Below, piece after piece: positions 24,377-33,989 of a stretch of DNA of 64,000 bases. The notes beneath the pieces were generated by a model, which searched no databases, had not been told where the DNA came from, and saw nothing but the letters and a program-made list of their open reading frames with translations. The DNA is from CBFFRJ01 sp965644225 (lineage in GTDB: Bacteria; Pseudomonadota; Gammaproteobacteria; Enterobacterales; Enterobacteriaceae), in the NCBI RefSeq assembly GCF_965644225.1, contig NZ_CBFFRJ010000008.1, positions 3,762-67,761 on the forward strand. The letters run 5' to 3'. The position numbers were made by a program, and so were the translations under genes. Every line of letters begins with the position of its first letter. Positions within the stretch are counted from its first letter, which is position 1.

Positions 24377-25279
24377 ATGTTGGCTTATATTCGTTTTTTA
24401 TTGGCGGGCCTGCTGGTACTGACCAGCCAGGCCTTTGCCGTTACCGTTCAGGATGAGCACGGCAGCTTTACCCTCGATAAAACGCCACAACGGATTGTGG
24501 TACTGGAACTCTCCTTCGCCGATGCGCTGGCAGCGGTAAACGTCAGCCCGGTGGGGATTGCGGATGATAACGATCCCTCCCGCATTCTTTCCGACGTCAG
24601 CGCCCGTTTTACGCCGTGGCAATCTGTCGGCACCCGCGCGCAGCCGAGCCTGGAAGTGATTTCGGCCCTGAAGCCGGATCTGATCATCGCAGACAGCAGC
24701 CGTCATGCCGGTATTTACGCCGCGCTACAGGCTATCGCCCCGGTGTTATTACTGAAGTCCCGTAACGAAACCTACGAAGAAAATCTGCAATCTGCGACGA
24801 TCATCGGCAAAGTTGTGGGCAAAGAGGGAGAGATGACCCAACGCCTGGCGTTACATCACCAGCGGATGCAGGCCTTTGCCGCCGACCTTCCCAAAGGCGC
24901 CACGGTGGTGTTTGGTACCTCCCGCGAACAGCAATTCAACCTGCACTCCAGCCAAAGCTACACCGGTAGCGTGCTGGCTTCGCTGGGGTTAACCCTCCCG
25001 GCCGCCGTCAATAATGCCCCGATGGCCGCTATTGGTCTGGAACAGTTGCTGGCAATCAACCCGCAGTGGCTGATTGTGGCGCACTATCGCCAGCAGAGCA
25101 TTGTCCGCACCTGGCAGCAGGACCCACTCTGGCCAATGATGCAGGCGGCGCAGAAGCAGCAGATTGCACAAGTGGACAGTAATACCTGGGCGCGGATGCG
25201 CGGTATTTTTGCCGCCGAGCGTATCGGTTCCGACATGGTCAAAATTGTTCATCATCAAGCGGTTATCACCGCCCCATGA
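24377..25279 (+). CDS. fecB: Periplasmic ferric citrate binding protein FecB
   Basis: 300 residues starting at ATG 24377 (GGGAG upstream), with a signal peptide ending near residue 21 (SQAFA). It belongs to the siderophore-type binding-protein fold (PF01497), with LDKTPQRIVVLELSFADAL early and ISALKPDLIIADSS in the first lobe. It carries iron citrate from the periplasm to FecCD. It overlaps fecC by 4 bp. Confidence 0.95.
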   Translation: MLAYIRFLLAGLLVLTSQAFAVTVQDEHGSFTLDKTPQRIVVLELSFADALAAVNVSPVGIADDNDPSRILSDVSARFTPWQSVGTRAQPSLEVISALKPDLIIADSSRHAGIYAALQAIAPVLLLKSRNETYEENLQSATIIGKVVGKEGEMTQRLALHHQRMQAFAADLPKGATVVFGTSREQQFNLHSSQSYTGSVLASLGLTLPAAVNNAPMAAIGLEQLLAINPQWLIVAHYRQQSIVRTWQQDPLWPMMQAAQKQQIAQVDSNTWARMRGIFAAERIGSDMVKIVHHQAVITAP

Positions 25280-26274
25280 CCCACGGGAGCCCAATATTGT
25301 GGCGCTGGGGTCTGCCCGTACTGGTACTGGGAGGTGTGTTCTGGCTGAGCCTGTTTTGCTGGTCGCCGGTGGCTATTCCCGCATTTAGCGCCCTGCATGC
25401 GTTATTGCCAGGCCCCCCGTCTTCGATGGCGGAAGCGCTGGTGCAGAACCTGCGTCTGCCGCGCAGCCTGGTGGCCATGCTGATTGGCGCAAGTCTGGCG
25501 CTGGCCGGAACCCTGCTGCAAACGCTGACCCACAATCCGCTGGCCTCGCCCTCGCTGCTGGGTATTAACAGCGGCGCGGCGCTGGCAATGGCCGTGGTCA
25601 GCGCCATCAGCCCGGCACCGCTGGCAGGCTTTTCACTGGCCTTTATTGCGGCCGTGGGCGGCGGGCTGTGCTGGCTGCTGGTGATGACAGCAGGCGGCGG
25701 CTGGAGGCGATCACTGGACAGGCATCGGGTGATCCTCGCAGGTATCGCTCTTTCGGCACTGTGTATGGCCCTCACCCGCGTTACCCTGCTGCTGGCTGAA
25801 GACCACGCTTACGGTATCTTTTACTGGCTGGCTGGCGGCGTCTCTCACGCTCGCTGGCAGGAATTCTGGCATCTTTTCCCGGTGGTTGCGCTGGTGACGC
25901 CAGTCGTCCTGTTACTGGCAAATTCGCTGAATCTGCTCAATATCAGCGATGATTCTGCCCACACCCTGGGCGTCAATCTGCCGCGAGTACGGCTTATCAT
26001 CAACCTGGCGGTATTGCTGTTGGTAGGAACCTGCGTCAGCGTTGCCGGGCCGGTGGCCTTTATTGGCCTGTTGATGCCGCACCTGGCGCGACTATGGGTG
26101 GGGCATAGCCACCAGCGCCTGCTGCCGATGAGCATGTTGCTGGGCGCGACCTTTATGCTGCTGGCTGACCTCGTTTCCCATGGGCTGGCCTGGCCTGGCG
26201 AACTGCCAGCCGGGGCAGTCGTGGCGTTAATTGGCGCGCCGGGATTTGTCTGGCTGGCCAGGAGGCGCGGATGA
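25276..26274 (+). CDS. fecC: Iron citrate ABC permease FecC
   Basis: 332 residues, the same as E. coli FecC. It is a FecCD-family permease with about ten transmembrane helices. Family motifs include LRLPRSLVAMLIGASLALAG, NPLASPSLLGINSGAA and GPVAFIGLLMPHLAR. It pairs with FecD to form the inner-membrane channel, and overlaps both neighbours by 4 bp. Confidence 0.96.
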   Translation: MTHGSPILWRWGLPVLVLGGVFWLSLFCWSPVAIPAFSALHALLPGPPSSMAEALVQNLRLPRSLVAMLIGASLALAGTLLQTLTHNPLASPSLLGINSGAALAMAVVSAISPAPLAGFSLAFIAAVGGGLCWLLVMTAGGGWRRSLDRHRVILAGIALSALCMALTRVTLLLAEDHAYGIFYWLAGGVSHARWQEFWHLFPVVALVTPVVLLLANSLNLLNISDDSAHTLGVNLPRVRLIINLAVLLLVGTCVSVAGPVAFIGLLMPHLARLWVGHSHQRLLPMSMLLGATFMLLADLVSHGLAWPGELPAGAVVALIGAPGFVWLARRRG

Positions 26275-27230
26275 ACACTCGTACTTTCGCGGGGCTGCTA
26301 CTGCTGATGCTATTGCTGACAACCGCGCTGGCGCTGCGGGCGGGCGCGCTGCCGCTGCCGTGGTCGGCGCTGTTCTCAGGCTGGCAGTCAGGCAGTGAAC
26401 ACCACTATGTGCTGACGCAATATCGCCTGCCGCGCGTAATTCTGGCGCTAGTGGTCGGCGCGGCACTGGCGGTCGCGGGCGTGCTGGTGCAGGGAACGAT
26501 ACGCAATCCGCTGGCATCGCCGGATATTCTGGGTATTAACCACGCCGCCAGTCTGGCAGCGGTGGGCGCTATGCTGCTGATCCCTGGGCTGTCGGTGTTC
26601 TGGCTCCCCTTTATGGCCTTCGTCGGGGGCATGGCGGGCCTGTTTTTGCTGCGCGCGCTGGTCAACACGGCTTCCCCTATGAAGCTGGCATTAACCGGGG
26701 TCGCCCTTTCCGCCTGCTGGGCCAGCGTCCTCGATTATCTGCTGCTCTCCCGTCCGCAGGATATTAATAACGGGCTGCTGTGGCTGACGGGCAGTCTGTG
26801 GGGGCGGGATCTCTCCTTTGTGATGGTGGCGCTGCCCGCGCTGCTGGTGCTGGTTCCCTTGAGTTTCTTCTACAGCCGTGACCTGGACTTACTGGCGCTG
26901 GGAGATGAACGTGCCGCCACCCTGGGCGTTTCGGTCGCCCGCACCCAGTTTCAGGTCCTGTTGCTCGCCGTTGCCCTGACCTCGGTCGGCGTCGCCGTAT
27001 GCGGGCCAATAGGTTTTATCAGCCTTGTGGTTCCCCACATTATGCGCCGCTGCGCAGGTGGCCGACACCGGGTGCTGCTCCCTCTTAGCGCACTGACTGG
27101 CGCGCTTGTTCTGCTGCTGGCCGACCTTCTGGCCCGCACAATCAATCCACCGATGGAGCTCCCCGCCGGGGTGCTGACCGCCATTATCGGCGCGCCGGGT
27201 TTTATCTGGCTGTTAGTAAGGATGCGCTAA
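26271..27230 (+). CDS. fecD: Iron citrate ABC permease FecD
   Basis: 319 residues, close to E. coli FecD (318). It is a FecCD-family permease, paralogous to the preceding gene, with RLPRVILALVVGAALAVAG, NPLASPDILGINHAAS and GPIGFISLVVPHIMR in corresponding places. It is translationally coupled to fecC (4-bp overlap), and its stop shares a base with the fecE start. Confidence 0.96.
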   Translation: MNTRTFAGLLLLMLLLTTALALRAGALPLPWSALFSGWQSGSEHHYVLTQYRLPRVILALVVGAALAVAGVLVQGTIRNPLASPDILGINHAASLAAVGAMLLIPGLSVFWLPFMAFVGGMAGLFLLRALVNTASPMKLALTGVALSACWASVLDYLLLSRPQDINNGLLWLTGSLWGRDLSFVMVALPALLVLVPLSFFYSRDLDLLALGDERAATLGVSVARTQFQVLLLAVALTSVGVAVCGPIGFISLVVPHIMRRCAGGRHRVLLPLSALTGALVLLLADLLARTINPPMELPAGVLTAIIGAPGFIWLLVRMR

Positions 27231-28000
27231 TGAATGTGAGAACCGAAAGTCTGACTGCTGGCTATGGCGCAACATCCGTCCTGAAGGATATCTCCCTTGT
27301 GCTGCCGTCTGAGAAAATCACCGCGCTGCTTGGCCCCAATGGCTGTGGTAAATCGACGCTGTTAAAGTGCTTTTCACGGCTTTTAGCCCCTCAGTCTGGC
27401 CATATCTGGCTGGATGAAAAACCGATGGCATCCTTTAATTCCCGTCAGTTATCACGGCGGCTGGCGCTGTTGCCCCAGCATCATATGATCCCGGAGGGCA
27501 TTACCGTCCGTGAGCTGGTTGCCTATGGTCGCAGCCCCTGGCTTCCCCTCTGGGGACGATTGTCGAAGCATGACAATATGATGATTGATGCCGCCATGGC
27601 GAAAACCCACACCGCAAGCCTGGCATCAAGTCAGTTAACCCGGCTCTCAGGCGGCCAACGACAGCGCGCTTTTCTGGCGATGCTGCTGGCCCAGGATACT
27701 CCCATTGTTCTGCTTGATGAGCCCACCACCTGGCTGGATATTAATCATCAGGTCGAATTAATGGGATTAATGCAGGCACTGCGCGATAGCGGAAAAACGG
27801 TGATTACCGTGCTGCATGATCTTAATCAGGCCAGCCGCTATTGCGACAATCTGGTGGTGCTGGCAAGTGGAAGAATTGCCGCCCAGGGAACGCCGCAGGA
27901 GGTCATGACGCCTGCGCTGTTGCGCGAGGTATTTAGCGTAGCAGCAGAGATCCACCCGGAGCCGGTGTCCGGCAGGCCGATGTGCGTGATTTGCGATTAA
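27230..28000 (+). CDS. fecE: Iron citrate ABC transporter ATPase FecE
   Basis: 256 residues. It has Walker A (GPNGCGKST, near residue 36), a Q-loop (LLPQHH), the ABC signature LSGGQRQRAF, Walker B IVLLDEPTTWLD and the switch histidine in VLHDLNQA. It energises FecCD. It is the last gene of the fec operon; its stop lies 10 bp from the ssb terminator on the other strand. Confidence 0.96.
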   Translation: MNVRTESLTAGYGATSVLKDISLVLPSEKITALLGPNGCGKSTLLKCFSRLLAPQSGHIWLDEKPMASFNSRQLSRRLALLPQHHMIPEGITVRELVAYGRSPWLPLWGRLSKHDNMMIDAAMAKTHTASLASSQLTRLSGGQRQRAFLAMLLAQDTPIVLLDEPTTWLDINHQVELMGLMQALRDSGKTVITVLHDLNQASRYCDNLVVLASGRIAAQGTPQEVMTPALLREVFSVAAEIHPEPVSGRPMCVICD

Positions 28001-28010
28001 GGACGAGCAC

Positions 28011-28042
28011 AAAAAAATAACCCTCTCGATGGAGAGGGTTAT
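28011..28042 (-). terminator. Terminator of ssb (possibly bidirectional)
   Basis: Perfect 11-bp arms ATAACCCTCTC and GAGAGGGTTAT (28017-28027, 28032-28042) with loop GATG. On the minus strand a run of seven T follows the stem. Confidence 0.85.
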
Positions 28043-28055
28043 CATGCGGGAGATC

Positions 28056-28589
28056 TTAGAACGGGATGTCGTCGTCGAAGTCCATCGGCGGTTCGTTAGA
28101 CTGTGCCGGTGCGGACTGCTGCGGACGGGACTGCGCGCCGCCGCTGAACTGGTTGCCGCCCTGCGGCTGCTGAGGCTGCCCCCAACCGCCCTGCTGACCC
28201 TGGCCGCCCTGACCACCACCGGCCGGAGCGCCACCGCCCTGACGGCCGCCCAGCATTTGCATGGTGCCGCCGACGTTGACCACCACTTCAGTGGTGTACT
28301 TTTCAGAGCCGGACTGATCGGTCCATTTGCGGGTACGCAGCTGGCCTTCGATATAGACCTGAGAACCTTTACGCAGGTATTCACCGGCGACTTCAGCCAG
28401 TTTGCCGAACAGCACAACACGGTGCCACTCAGTCTGCTCTTTCATCTCACCGGTCGCTTTATCGCGCCAGGATTCGGAGGTCGCCAGCGTAATGTTGGCA
28501 ACTGCGCCACCACTCGGCATGTAGCGTACTTCCGGGTCCTGCCCCAGATTACCGACGAGAATCACCTTGTTTACGCCTCTGCTGGCCAT
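28056..28589 (-). CDS. ssb: Single-stranded DNA-binding protein
   Basis: 177 residues from ATG 28589 (E. coli 178). The OB-fold (about residues 1-112) starts ASRGVNKVILVGNLGQDPEV. A Gly/Gln/Pro-rich flexible linker follows, then the acidic tip MDFDDDIPF, which recruits replication and repair proteins. An in-frame extension to 28766 overlaps the LexA-controlled promoter region and is rejected. It is divergent from uvrA. Confidence 0.97.
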   Translation of the reverse strand: MASRGVNKVILVGNLGQDPEVRYMPSGGAVANITLATSESWRDKATGEMKEQTEWHRVVLFGKLAEVAGEYLRKGSQVYIEGQLRTRKWTDQSGSEKYTTEVVVNVGGTMQMLGGRQGGGAPAGGGQGGQGQQGGWGQPQQPQGGNQFSGGAQSRPQQSAPAQSNEPPMDFDDDIPF

Positions 28590-28733
28590 GATCGAGTCTC
28601 CTGAATACGTTTCTGTATAGTGTAAACGCGAGAGTGTACCATTTCCACTTGGTCTTCCGATAGTTTCGAAGCATCTTCCAGAGTTCTCACGAACCGCACA
28701 TTCTTGCACAGCTAACCAGAATAAGCATTCCAA

Positions 28734-28753
28734 TACTGTATATTCAGACAGGG
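28734..28753. promoter_or_regulatory. LexA (SOS) box between ssb and uvrA
   Basis: TACTGTATATTCAGACAGGG has the required CTG-N10-CAG core (28736-28751). In E. coli the same intergenic site controls uvrA and one ssb promoter. Confidence 0.9.
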
Positions 28754-28834
28754 TAAATTGTGTCATAATTAGCCGTTTCCGCCGGTTGCCCTTCGAGCAA
28801 ACCTGGCGATCCGTGTTTTAACCGGGAAAGGTGA

Positions 28835-31660
28835 ATGGATAAGATCGAAGTACGGGGCGCACGCACCCACAATCTCAAAAACATCAACCTCGTCATCCCA
28901 CGCGACAAGCTGATTGTCGTTACCGGGCTGTCGGGTTCGGGTAAATCTTCACTGGCCTTCGACACCCTGTATGCCGAAGGGCAGCGACGCTATGTTGAAT
29001 CGCTCTCCGCTTACGCCCGTCAGTTCCTGTCACTGATGGAAAAACCGGACGTTGACCATATCGAAGGGCTCTCACCGGCGATTTCCATCGAGCAGAAATC
29101 GACGTCGCACAACCCGCGTTCCACCGTCGGTACCATCACTGAAATTCACGATTATCTGCGTCTGCTGTTTGCCCGCGTCGGCGAGCCGCGCTGCCCGGAT
29201 CATGATGTGCCGCTCGCAGCGCAAACCGTCAGCCAGATGGTCGATAACGTGCTGGCGCTGCCGGAAGGTAAACGCCTGATGCTGCTGGCTCCGGTGATTA
29301 AAGAGCGTAAAGGCGAGCACACCAAAACCCTGGAAAATCTCGCCAGCCAGGGCTATATCCGTGCGCGTATTGATGGCGAAGTGTGCGATCTTTCCGATCC
29401 GCCGCCGCTGGAATTGCAAAAGAAACACACCATCGAAGTGGTTATCGATCGCTTCAAGGTGCGTGAGGATCTGTCGCAACGCCTTGCCGAGTCATTTGAA
29501 ACGGCGCTTGAGCTCTCCGGCGGTACGGCAATTGTCGCCGATATGGACGACGCCAAAGCCGAAGAACTGCTGTTTTCCGCCAACTTCGCCTGCCCGGTGT
29601 GTGGCTACAGCATGCGCGAGCTGGAGCCACGCCTGTTTTCGTTCAACAACCCGGCGGGCGCCTGCCCGACCTGTGACGGCCTTGGCGTGCAGCAGTATTT
29701 CGACCCGGACAGGGTTATCCAGAATCCTGAGCTTTCACTGGCCGGCGGCGCTATTCGCGGCTGGGATCGGCGTAATTTCTACTATTTCCAGATGCTCAAG
29801 TCGCTGGCTGAGCATTATAAATTTGATGTCGATGCCCCATGGGCCAGCCTGAGCGCGAATGTGCACAAAGTGGTGCTGTTCGGTTCCGGTAAAGAGAACA
29901 TTGAATTCAAGTATATGAACGATCGCGGCGATACCTCCGTGCGCCGTCACCCATTCGAAGGCGTGCTGCACAATATGGAGCGCCGCTACAAAGAGACCGA
30001 ATCCTCAGCGGTACGCGAAGAGCTGGCAAAATTTATCAGCAATCGTCCGTGCACAAGCTGCGAAGGAACGCGTCTGCGGCGTGAAGCACGCCATGTGTAT
30101 GTTGAAAACACCCCCCTGCCGACCATTTCAGATATGAGCATCGGCCATGCGATGGACTTCTTCACCAATCTGAAGCTCTCCGGTCAGCGGGCTAAAATAG
30201 CCGAAAAAGTGCTCAAAGAGATTGGCGACAGGCTGAAATTCCTCGTCAACGTCGGTCTGAACTACCTGAGCCTTTCTCGCTCTGCGGAGACCTTATCCGG
30301 CGGCGAAGCCCAGCGTATCCGTCTGGCAAGCCAGATTGGCGCAGGCCTGGTGGGCGTGATGTATGTGCTGGACGAACCCTCGATCGGCCTGCATCAGCGC
30401 GATAACGAACGTCTTTTAGGAACCCTGATTCACCTGCGCAACCTCGGTAACACGGTGATCGTCGTCGAGCATGATGAAGACGCTATTCGCGCGGCTGACC
30501 ATGTGATCGATATCGGTCCTGGTGCTGGCGTGCACGGCGGTCAGGTGGTGGCTGAGGGCACACTGGATGCCATTATGGCAGTGCCGGAGTCCCTTACCGG
30601 CCAGTACATGAGCGGCAAACGCAAAATTGAAGTCCCTAAATCACGAGCCAAAGCCGACCCGCAAAAAGTGCTGAAGCTGTCCGGCGCGCGCGGCAACAAC
30701 CTCAAAGACGTGACCCTGACGCTGCCGGTTGGCCTGTTTACCTGTATTACCGGGGTTTCCGGCTCGGGTAAATCGACGCTGATCAACGACACCCTGTTCC
30801 CGATCGCGCAGACCCAGCTTAACGGGGCTACCCTGGCTGAGCCTGCGCCGTATCGCGAGATTCAGGGTCTGGAACATTTCGATAAAGTTATCGATATTGA
30901 CCAGAGCCCGATTGGCCGTACGCCGCGCTCCAACCCGGCGACCTATACCGGCGTCTTCACCCCCGTGCGCGAACTCTTTGCCGGCGTACCGGAATCTCGT
31001 TCCCGCGGCTACACGCCTGGACGTTTTAGCTTTAACGTCCGCGGCGGGCGCTGCGAAGCCTGCCAGGGTGATGGCGTCATCAAGGTTGAGATGCACTTCC
31101 TGCCGGATATCTACGTGCCCTGCGATCAGTGCAAAGGCAAACGCTATAACCGCGAAACGCTGGAAATCAAGTACAAGGGCAAGACTATCCATGAAGTGCT
31201 GGATATGACCATCGAAGAGGCCCGCGAATTCTTTGATGCCGTTCCGGCACTGGCGCGCAAGCTGCAAACCTTGATGGACGTGGGCCTGACCTATATTCGT
31301 CTTGGTCAGTCGGCGACCACCCTTTCCGGCGGCGAAGCCCAGCGCGTGAAACTGGCGCGCGAGTTATCCAAACGCGGCACCGGTCAGACGCTCTATATTC
31401 TTGATGAGCCGACCACCGGCCTGCACTTTGCCGATATCCAGCAACTGCTGGAGGTGCTCCACCAGCTCAGAGACCAGGGCAACACCATTGTGGTCATTGA
31501 GCACAATCTGGATGTGATTAAAACCGCAGACTGGATTGTTGACCTCGGGCCGGAAGGCGGCAGCGGCGGCGGCGAAATTCTGGTCGCAGGAACTCCGGAA
31601 ACCGTCGCCGAATGCGAAGCATCGCATACGGCGCGCTTCCTGAAACCGATGCTGAAATAA
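28835..31660 (+). CDS. uvrA: Excinuclease ABC subunit UvrA
   Basis: 941 residues (E. coli 940). It has two ABC-type ATPase modules with Walker A GLSGSGKSS near residue 31 and GVSGSGKST in the C-terminal half, signatures LSGGEAQRIRLA and LSGGEAQRVKLA, and zinc-finger cysteines at CPVC...CPTC and CEAC...CDQC. UvrA2 finds bulky DNA lesions and loads UvrB in nucleotide excision repair. It is SOS-inducible through the LexA box upstream. Confidence 0.98.
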   Translation: MDKIEVRGARTHNLKNINLVIPRDKLIVVTGLSGSGKSSLAFDTLYAEGQRRYVESLSAYARQFLSLMEKPDVDHIEGLSPAISIEQKSTSHNPRSTVGTITEIHDYLRLLFARVGEPRCPDHDVPLAAQTVSQMVDNVLALPEGKRLMLLAPVIKERKGEHTKTLENLASQGYIRARIDGEVCDLSDPPPLELQKKHTIEVVIDRFKVREDLSQRLAESFETALELSGGTAIVADMDDAKAEELLFSANFACPVCGYSMRELEPRLFSFNNPAGACPTCDGLGVQQYFDPDRVIQNPELSLAGGAIRGWDRRNFYYFQMLKSLAEHYKFDVDAPWASLSANVHKVVLFGSGKENIEFKYMNDRGDTSVRRHPFEGVLHNMERRYKETESSAVREELAKFISNRPCTSCEGTRLRREARHVYVENTPLPTISDMSIGHAMDFFTNLKLSGQRAKIAEKVLKEIGDRLKFLVNVGLNYLSLSRSAETLSGGEAQRIRLASQIGAGLVGVMYVLDEPSIGLHQRDNERLLGTLIHLRNLGNTVIVVEHDEDAIRAADHVIDIGPGAGVHGGQVVAEGTLDAIMAVPESLTGQYMSGKRKIEVPKSRAKADPQKVLKLSGARGNNLKDVTLTLPVGLFTCITGVSGSGKSTLINDTLFPIAQTQLNGATLAEPAPYREIQGLEHFDKVIDIDQSPIGRTPRSNPATYTGVFTPVRELFAGVPESRSRGYTPGRFSFNVRGGRCEACQGDGVIKVEMHFLPDIYVPCDQCKGKRYNRETLEIKYKGKTIHEVLDMTIEEAREFFDAVPALARKLQTLMDVGLTYIRLGQSATTLSGGEAQRVKLARELSKRGTGQTLYILDEPTTGLHFADIQQLLEVLHQLRDQGNTIVVIEHNLDVIKTADWIVDLGPEGGSGGGEILVAGTPETVAECEASHTARFLKPMLK

Positions 31661-32014
31661 TCAGTCCGAAAGCTGTTGCCTGAGCGGATCGGGCAACAGC
31701 GAAACGGCCTGTTTATATGAGGCATTCACCAGGTAGTAAATCTGCGAATCGGGCAGGGATCCATCGAGATAAATGGTGCTCCAGTGGGCTTTGTTCAGAT
31801 GCCTGCTGGGGCGCACGTCAGCATGTTGTTGCCGTAGCAGTTCTGCCAGTTCCGGGCTGGTTTTCAGCGATGCCGCCGGGCGCCCTTCCACCTCTTTCAC
31901 CATGGCGAAAAGCACGTCAGCAACCTTAATCTGCGTGGCTTTCCAGTCACTATGTACGCTCTGTTCTGCTCCGGGTTTAGCCATGCAATACTGGAGTAAC
32001 TCCGAAATTGTCAT
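31661..32014 (-). CDS. yjbR: MmcQ/YjbR-family DNA-binding protein
   Basis: 117 residues, equivalent to E. coli YjbR (118 aa). The family has a CyaY-like fold and was named from a double-wing DNA-binding motif; SKTSPELAELLRQQ and LNKAHWSTIYLDGSLPD are typical. Its role is uncertain. Its stop directly abuts the uvrA stop (convergent, no gap). In E. coli it follows yjbQ; here only the very end of yjbQ remains in front of it. Confidence 0.92.
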   Translation of the reverse strand: MTISELLQYCMAKPGAEQSVHSDWKATQIKVADVLFAMVKEVEGRPAASLKTSPELAELLRQQHADVRPSRHLNKAHWSTIYLDGSLPDSQIYYLVNASYKQAVSLLPDPLRQQLSD

Positions 32015-32016
32015 CC

Positions 32017-32067
32017 TTATTCCCCTTGTAGTGTCGCGGTGATTTTCCGCGAACCGCCGTGGATACG
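32017..32067 (-). pseudogene. yjbQ: 3' remnant of yjbQ
   Basis: The minus strand encodes RIHGGSRKITATLQGE followed by TAA, the exact C-terminal end of YjbQ, just ahead of yjbR as in E. coli. Upstream of this point the resemblance stops; the frame stays open but is unlike YjbQ. The junction therefore marks the left end of the insertion that replaced yjbQ. Confidence 0.8.
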
Positions 32068-32193
32068 ATATCGATAACCGCCTGCATTCAGATTAGGAGA
32101 AAATTCTCTCTGTGCCCGTCGGAAAATCAGGTTAACAACCACAAAGGGTGCTGACAATATGCAGGATACTGACGAACCTCATCCCGGCGTTCG

Positions 32194-33123
32194 TTATGAC
32201 GCCTGATGCGCAAGTATTGATGCGCCAATCAAGCCGCCATCACTAAAATGGCAACCAGGGATCAGTAAGGGTTCATCCGTTTTAAGCAGGATCTTGCGCC
32301 GAACTGCCTCATCCAGACGAGCGATCAACGTTAACTCACTGGCTAAGCCCCCTCCGGCCACAATTTTGTGAGGACCCAGTATATTCACCGCATGCGCCAG
32401 TGGCTCGCTGACCAACTCGACCCATACCGCCAGCGTCATGGCTGCCTGCTCTTGTTCGGCAAACGCCGCCTGCACAATGTCCTGGCTGGCGAGCGACTCG
32501 CCGCTGAGTAACTGATGCAAACGTTCAATCCCTCTGGCCCCGCCTAGCGTATCAAGGCAACCAGACTGACCGCAGCCGCAGGGTAAACGCGGCAATGTGA
32601 CCGTTTTTCCCTGTACGACGAGGCTGGTCGGGGTAACAGGAGCATGTCCCCATTCAGCGCTAATCCCCTGATTACCTTTAAAGATTTTCCCGTGGATCGC
32701 AATCCCCCCGCCAATTCCGCTGCCGATAATAATCCCCAGAACCACCGGCAGATCTTTTGCCGCGCCGTAGCAGGCCTCAGCCAGGGTAAAGCAATCGGCA
32801 TCATTAGCCATCACCACCGTTCGCCCCAGGTCAGCAGATAAGGTCTGGGTGATTTTCACCCCCTGAAAGGGAGGGACATTGCTGGCAAGAATACTATCCT
32901 GAGCGATATCCACTACGCCTGCGCAGGAGAGAGCGACAGGGCTGCTGGTTGATAAGGCATCACCGTATTCGGCAATAATGCTGCGAATAGCCGCCGAAAA
33001 ATCCGCCCAGTGCGTGGCAAGAAGCGGACGCTGCCGTTTATGACTAATAACGCCCTCAGCAGTTGAAAGCGCGCTTTTAATGAAAGAGCCGCCAATATCC
33101 AGGCACAATACGCTGTTATTCAT
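32194..33123 (-). CDS. ROK-family sugar kinase
   Basis: 309 residues of the ROK family. The N-terminal ATP-phosphate motif is CLDIGGSFIKSAL. The sugar-binding/catalytic region includes NDADCFTLAEA. The zinc motif CGCGQSGCLD (about residues 180-190) identifies the ROK kinases. Members phosphorylate glucose, ManNAc, GlcNAc, allose or fructose. Here it is the last gene of a peptide-type ABC transporter operon (overlapping the permease by 4 bp), an unusual partner suggesting that the imported compound contains or releases a sugar. The actual substrate is unknown. Confidence 0.88.
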   Translation of the reverse strand: MNNSVLCLDIGGSFIKSALSTAEGVISHKRQRPLLATHWADFSAAIRSIIAEYGDALSTSSPVALSCAGVVDIAQDSILASNVPPFQGVKITQTLSADLGRTVVMANDADCFTLAEACYGAAKDLPVVLGIIIGSGIGGGIAIHGKIFKGNQGISAEWGHAPVTPTSLVVQGKTVTLPRLPCGCGQSGCLDTLGGARGIERLHQLLSGESLASQDIVQAAFAEQEQAAMTLAVWVELVSEPLAHAVNILGPHKIVAGGGLASELTLIARLDEAVRRKILLKTDEPLLIPGCHFSDGGLIGASILAHQAS

Positions 33124-33989
33124 AAACGGGAATCCAGTAAGTCACGAAGGCCATCGCCCAACACATTGAATCCCAGCACCGAGACGACGATAGCAAGCCC
33201 TGGCCACAGAGAGATGCCCAGGCTCATGCCAAGAAAGTTACGCCCATCGCTCATCATCGTGCCCCATTCAGGCATTGGCGGTTGCACGCCCATACCGAGG
33301 AAAGACAGAGATGCCGCCGCCAGGATAACAGACCCGCCAGTTAACGTTGCCTGAACGGTAATAGGGCCGAGGGTATTACGCAGAATATAATGAATAATCA
33401 ATCTTCTGTAGCCAATCCCTAGCGACCGGGCGGCTTCCATATATTCCATGTTCTTAATACCTAACGTCAGGTTACGACTCAGACGCGCATATACCGGAAC
33501 CGAAAAAATAGCGATGGCAAGTAGCATATTCATCAGCCCTGAACCCAGGACGCTGACCAGCAAAATCGCCAGCACAATTCCCGGGAAGGCAAAAATGACA
33601 TCCATCACCCACATAATCGCGTGGTCAACATACTTGCCGCATAACGCCGCAGCGATCCCCAGTGGTAATCCCATCAGCAGAGATAGCGCGACGCTGACCG
33701 CCACTTCAATTAACGATATCCGGGCGCCGTAAACAGTGCGTGAAAAAATATCCCGACCATAGTCATCGGTCCCCATCCAGTGCTCTGGAGAAGGAGAGGC
33801 AAGGATATTTATTAAATCCTGGGCATAGGGATCATAATGGGCAATCAGCGGGGCAAAAATGGCGCACAGCGTGATTAACCCCACCAAAAAACCACCAATG
33901 CTGATGGCAGGATGTTTCACCATCCAGCGCAGAGACGTCGCCAGGTTATTTCTCGATTTTTCTACCGTAATGTCAGACATGTTAATCAA
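33120..33989 (-). CDS. Peptide-type ABC permease (DppC/GsiD family)
   Basis: 289 residues with the OppC-type N-terminal segment and about six transmembrane helices. It includes MGTDDYGRDIFSRTVYGARI (conserved in DppC/OppC/GsiD) and the EAA loop EAARSLGIGYRRLIIHYI. It forms a heterodimer with the DppB-like protein encoded upstream, which it overlaps by 8 bp. Its ATPase is probably the double-domain protein at 39279-41096, on the other strand of the same locus. Confidence 0.9.
   Translation of the reverse strand: MINMSDITVEKSRNNLATSLRWMVKHPAISIGGFLVGLITLCAIFAPLIAHYDPYAQDLINILASPSPEHWMGTDDYGRDIFSRTVYGARISLIEVAVSVALSLLMGLPLGIAAALCGKYVDHAIMWVMDVIFAFPGIVLAILLVSVLGSGLMNMLLAIAIFSVPVYARLSRNLTLGIKNMEYMEAARSLGIGYRRLIIHYILRNTLGPITVQATLTGGSVILAAASLSFLGMGVQPPMPEWGTMMSDGRNFLGMSLGISLWPGLAIVVSVLGFNVLGDGLRDLLDSRL

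Noticed and set aside
28590..28766. Extended N-terminus of SSB
   Set aside because: It would cover the LexA box and the ssb promoters. The known SSB start is at MASRG.
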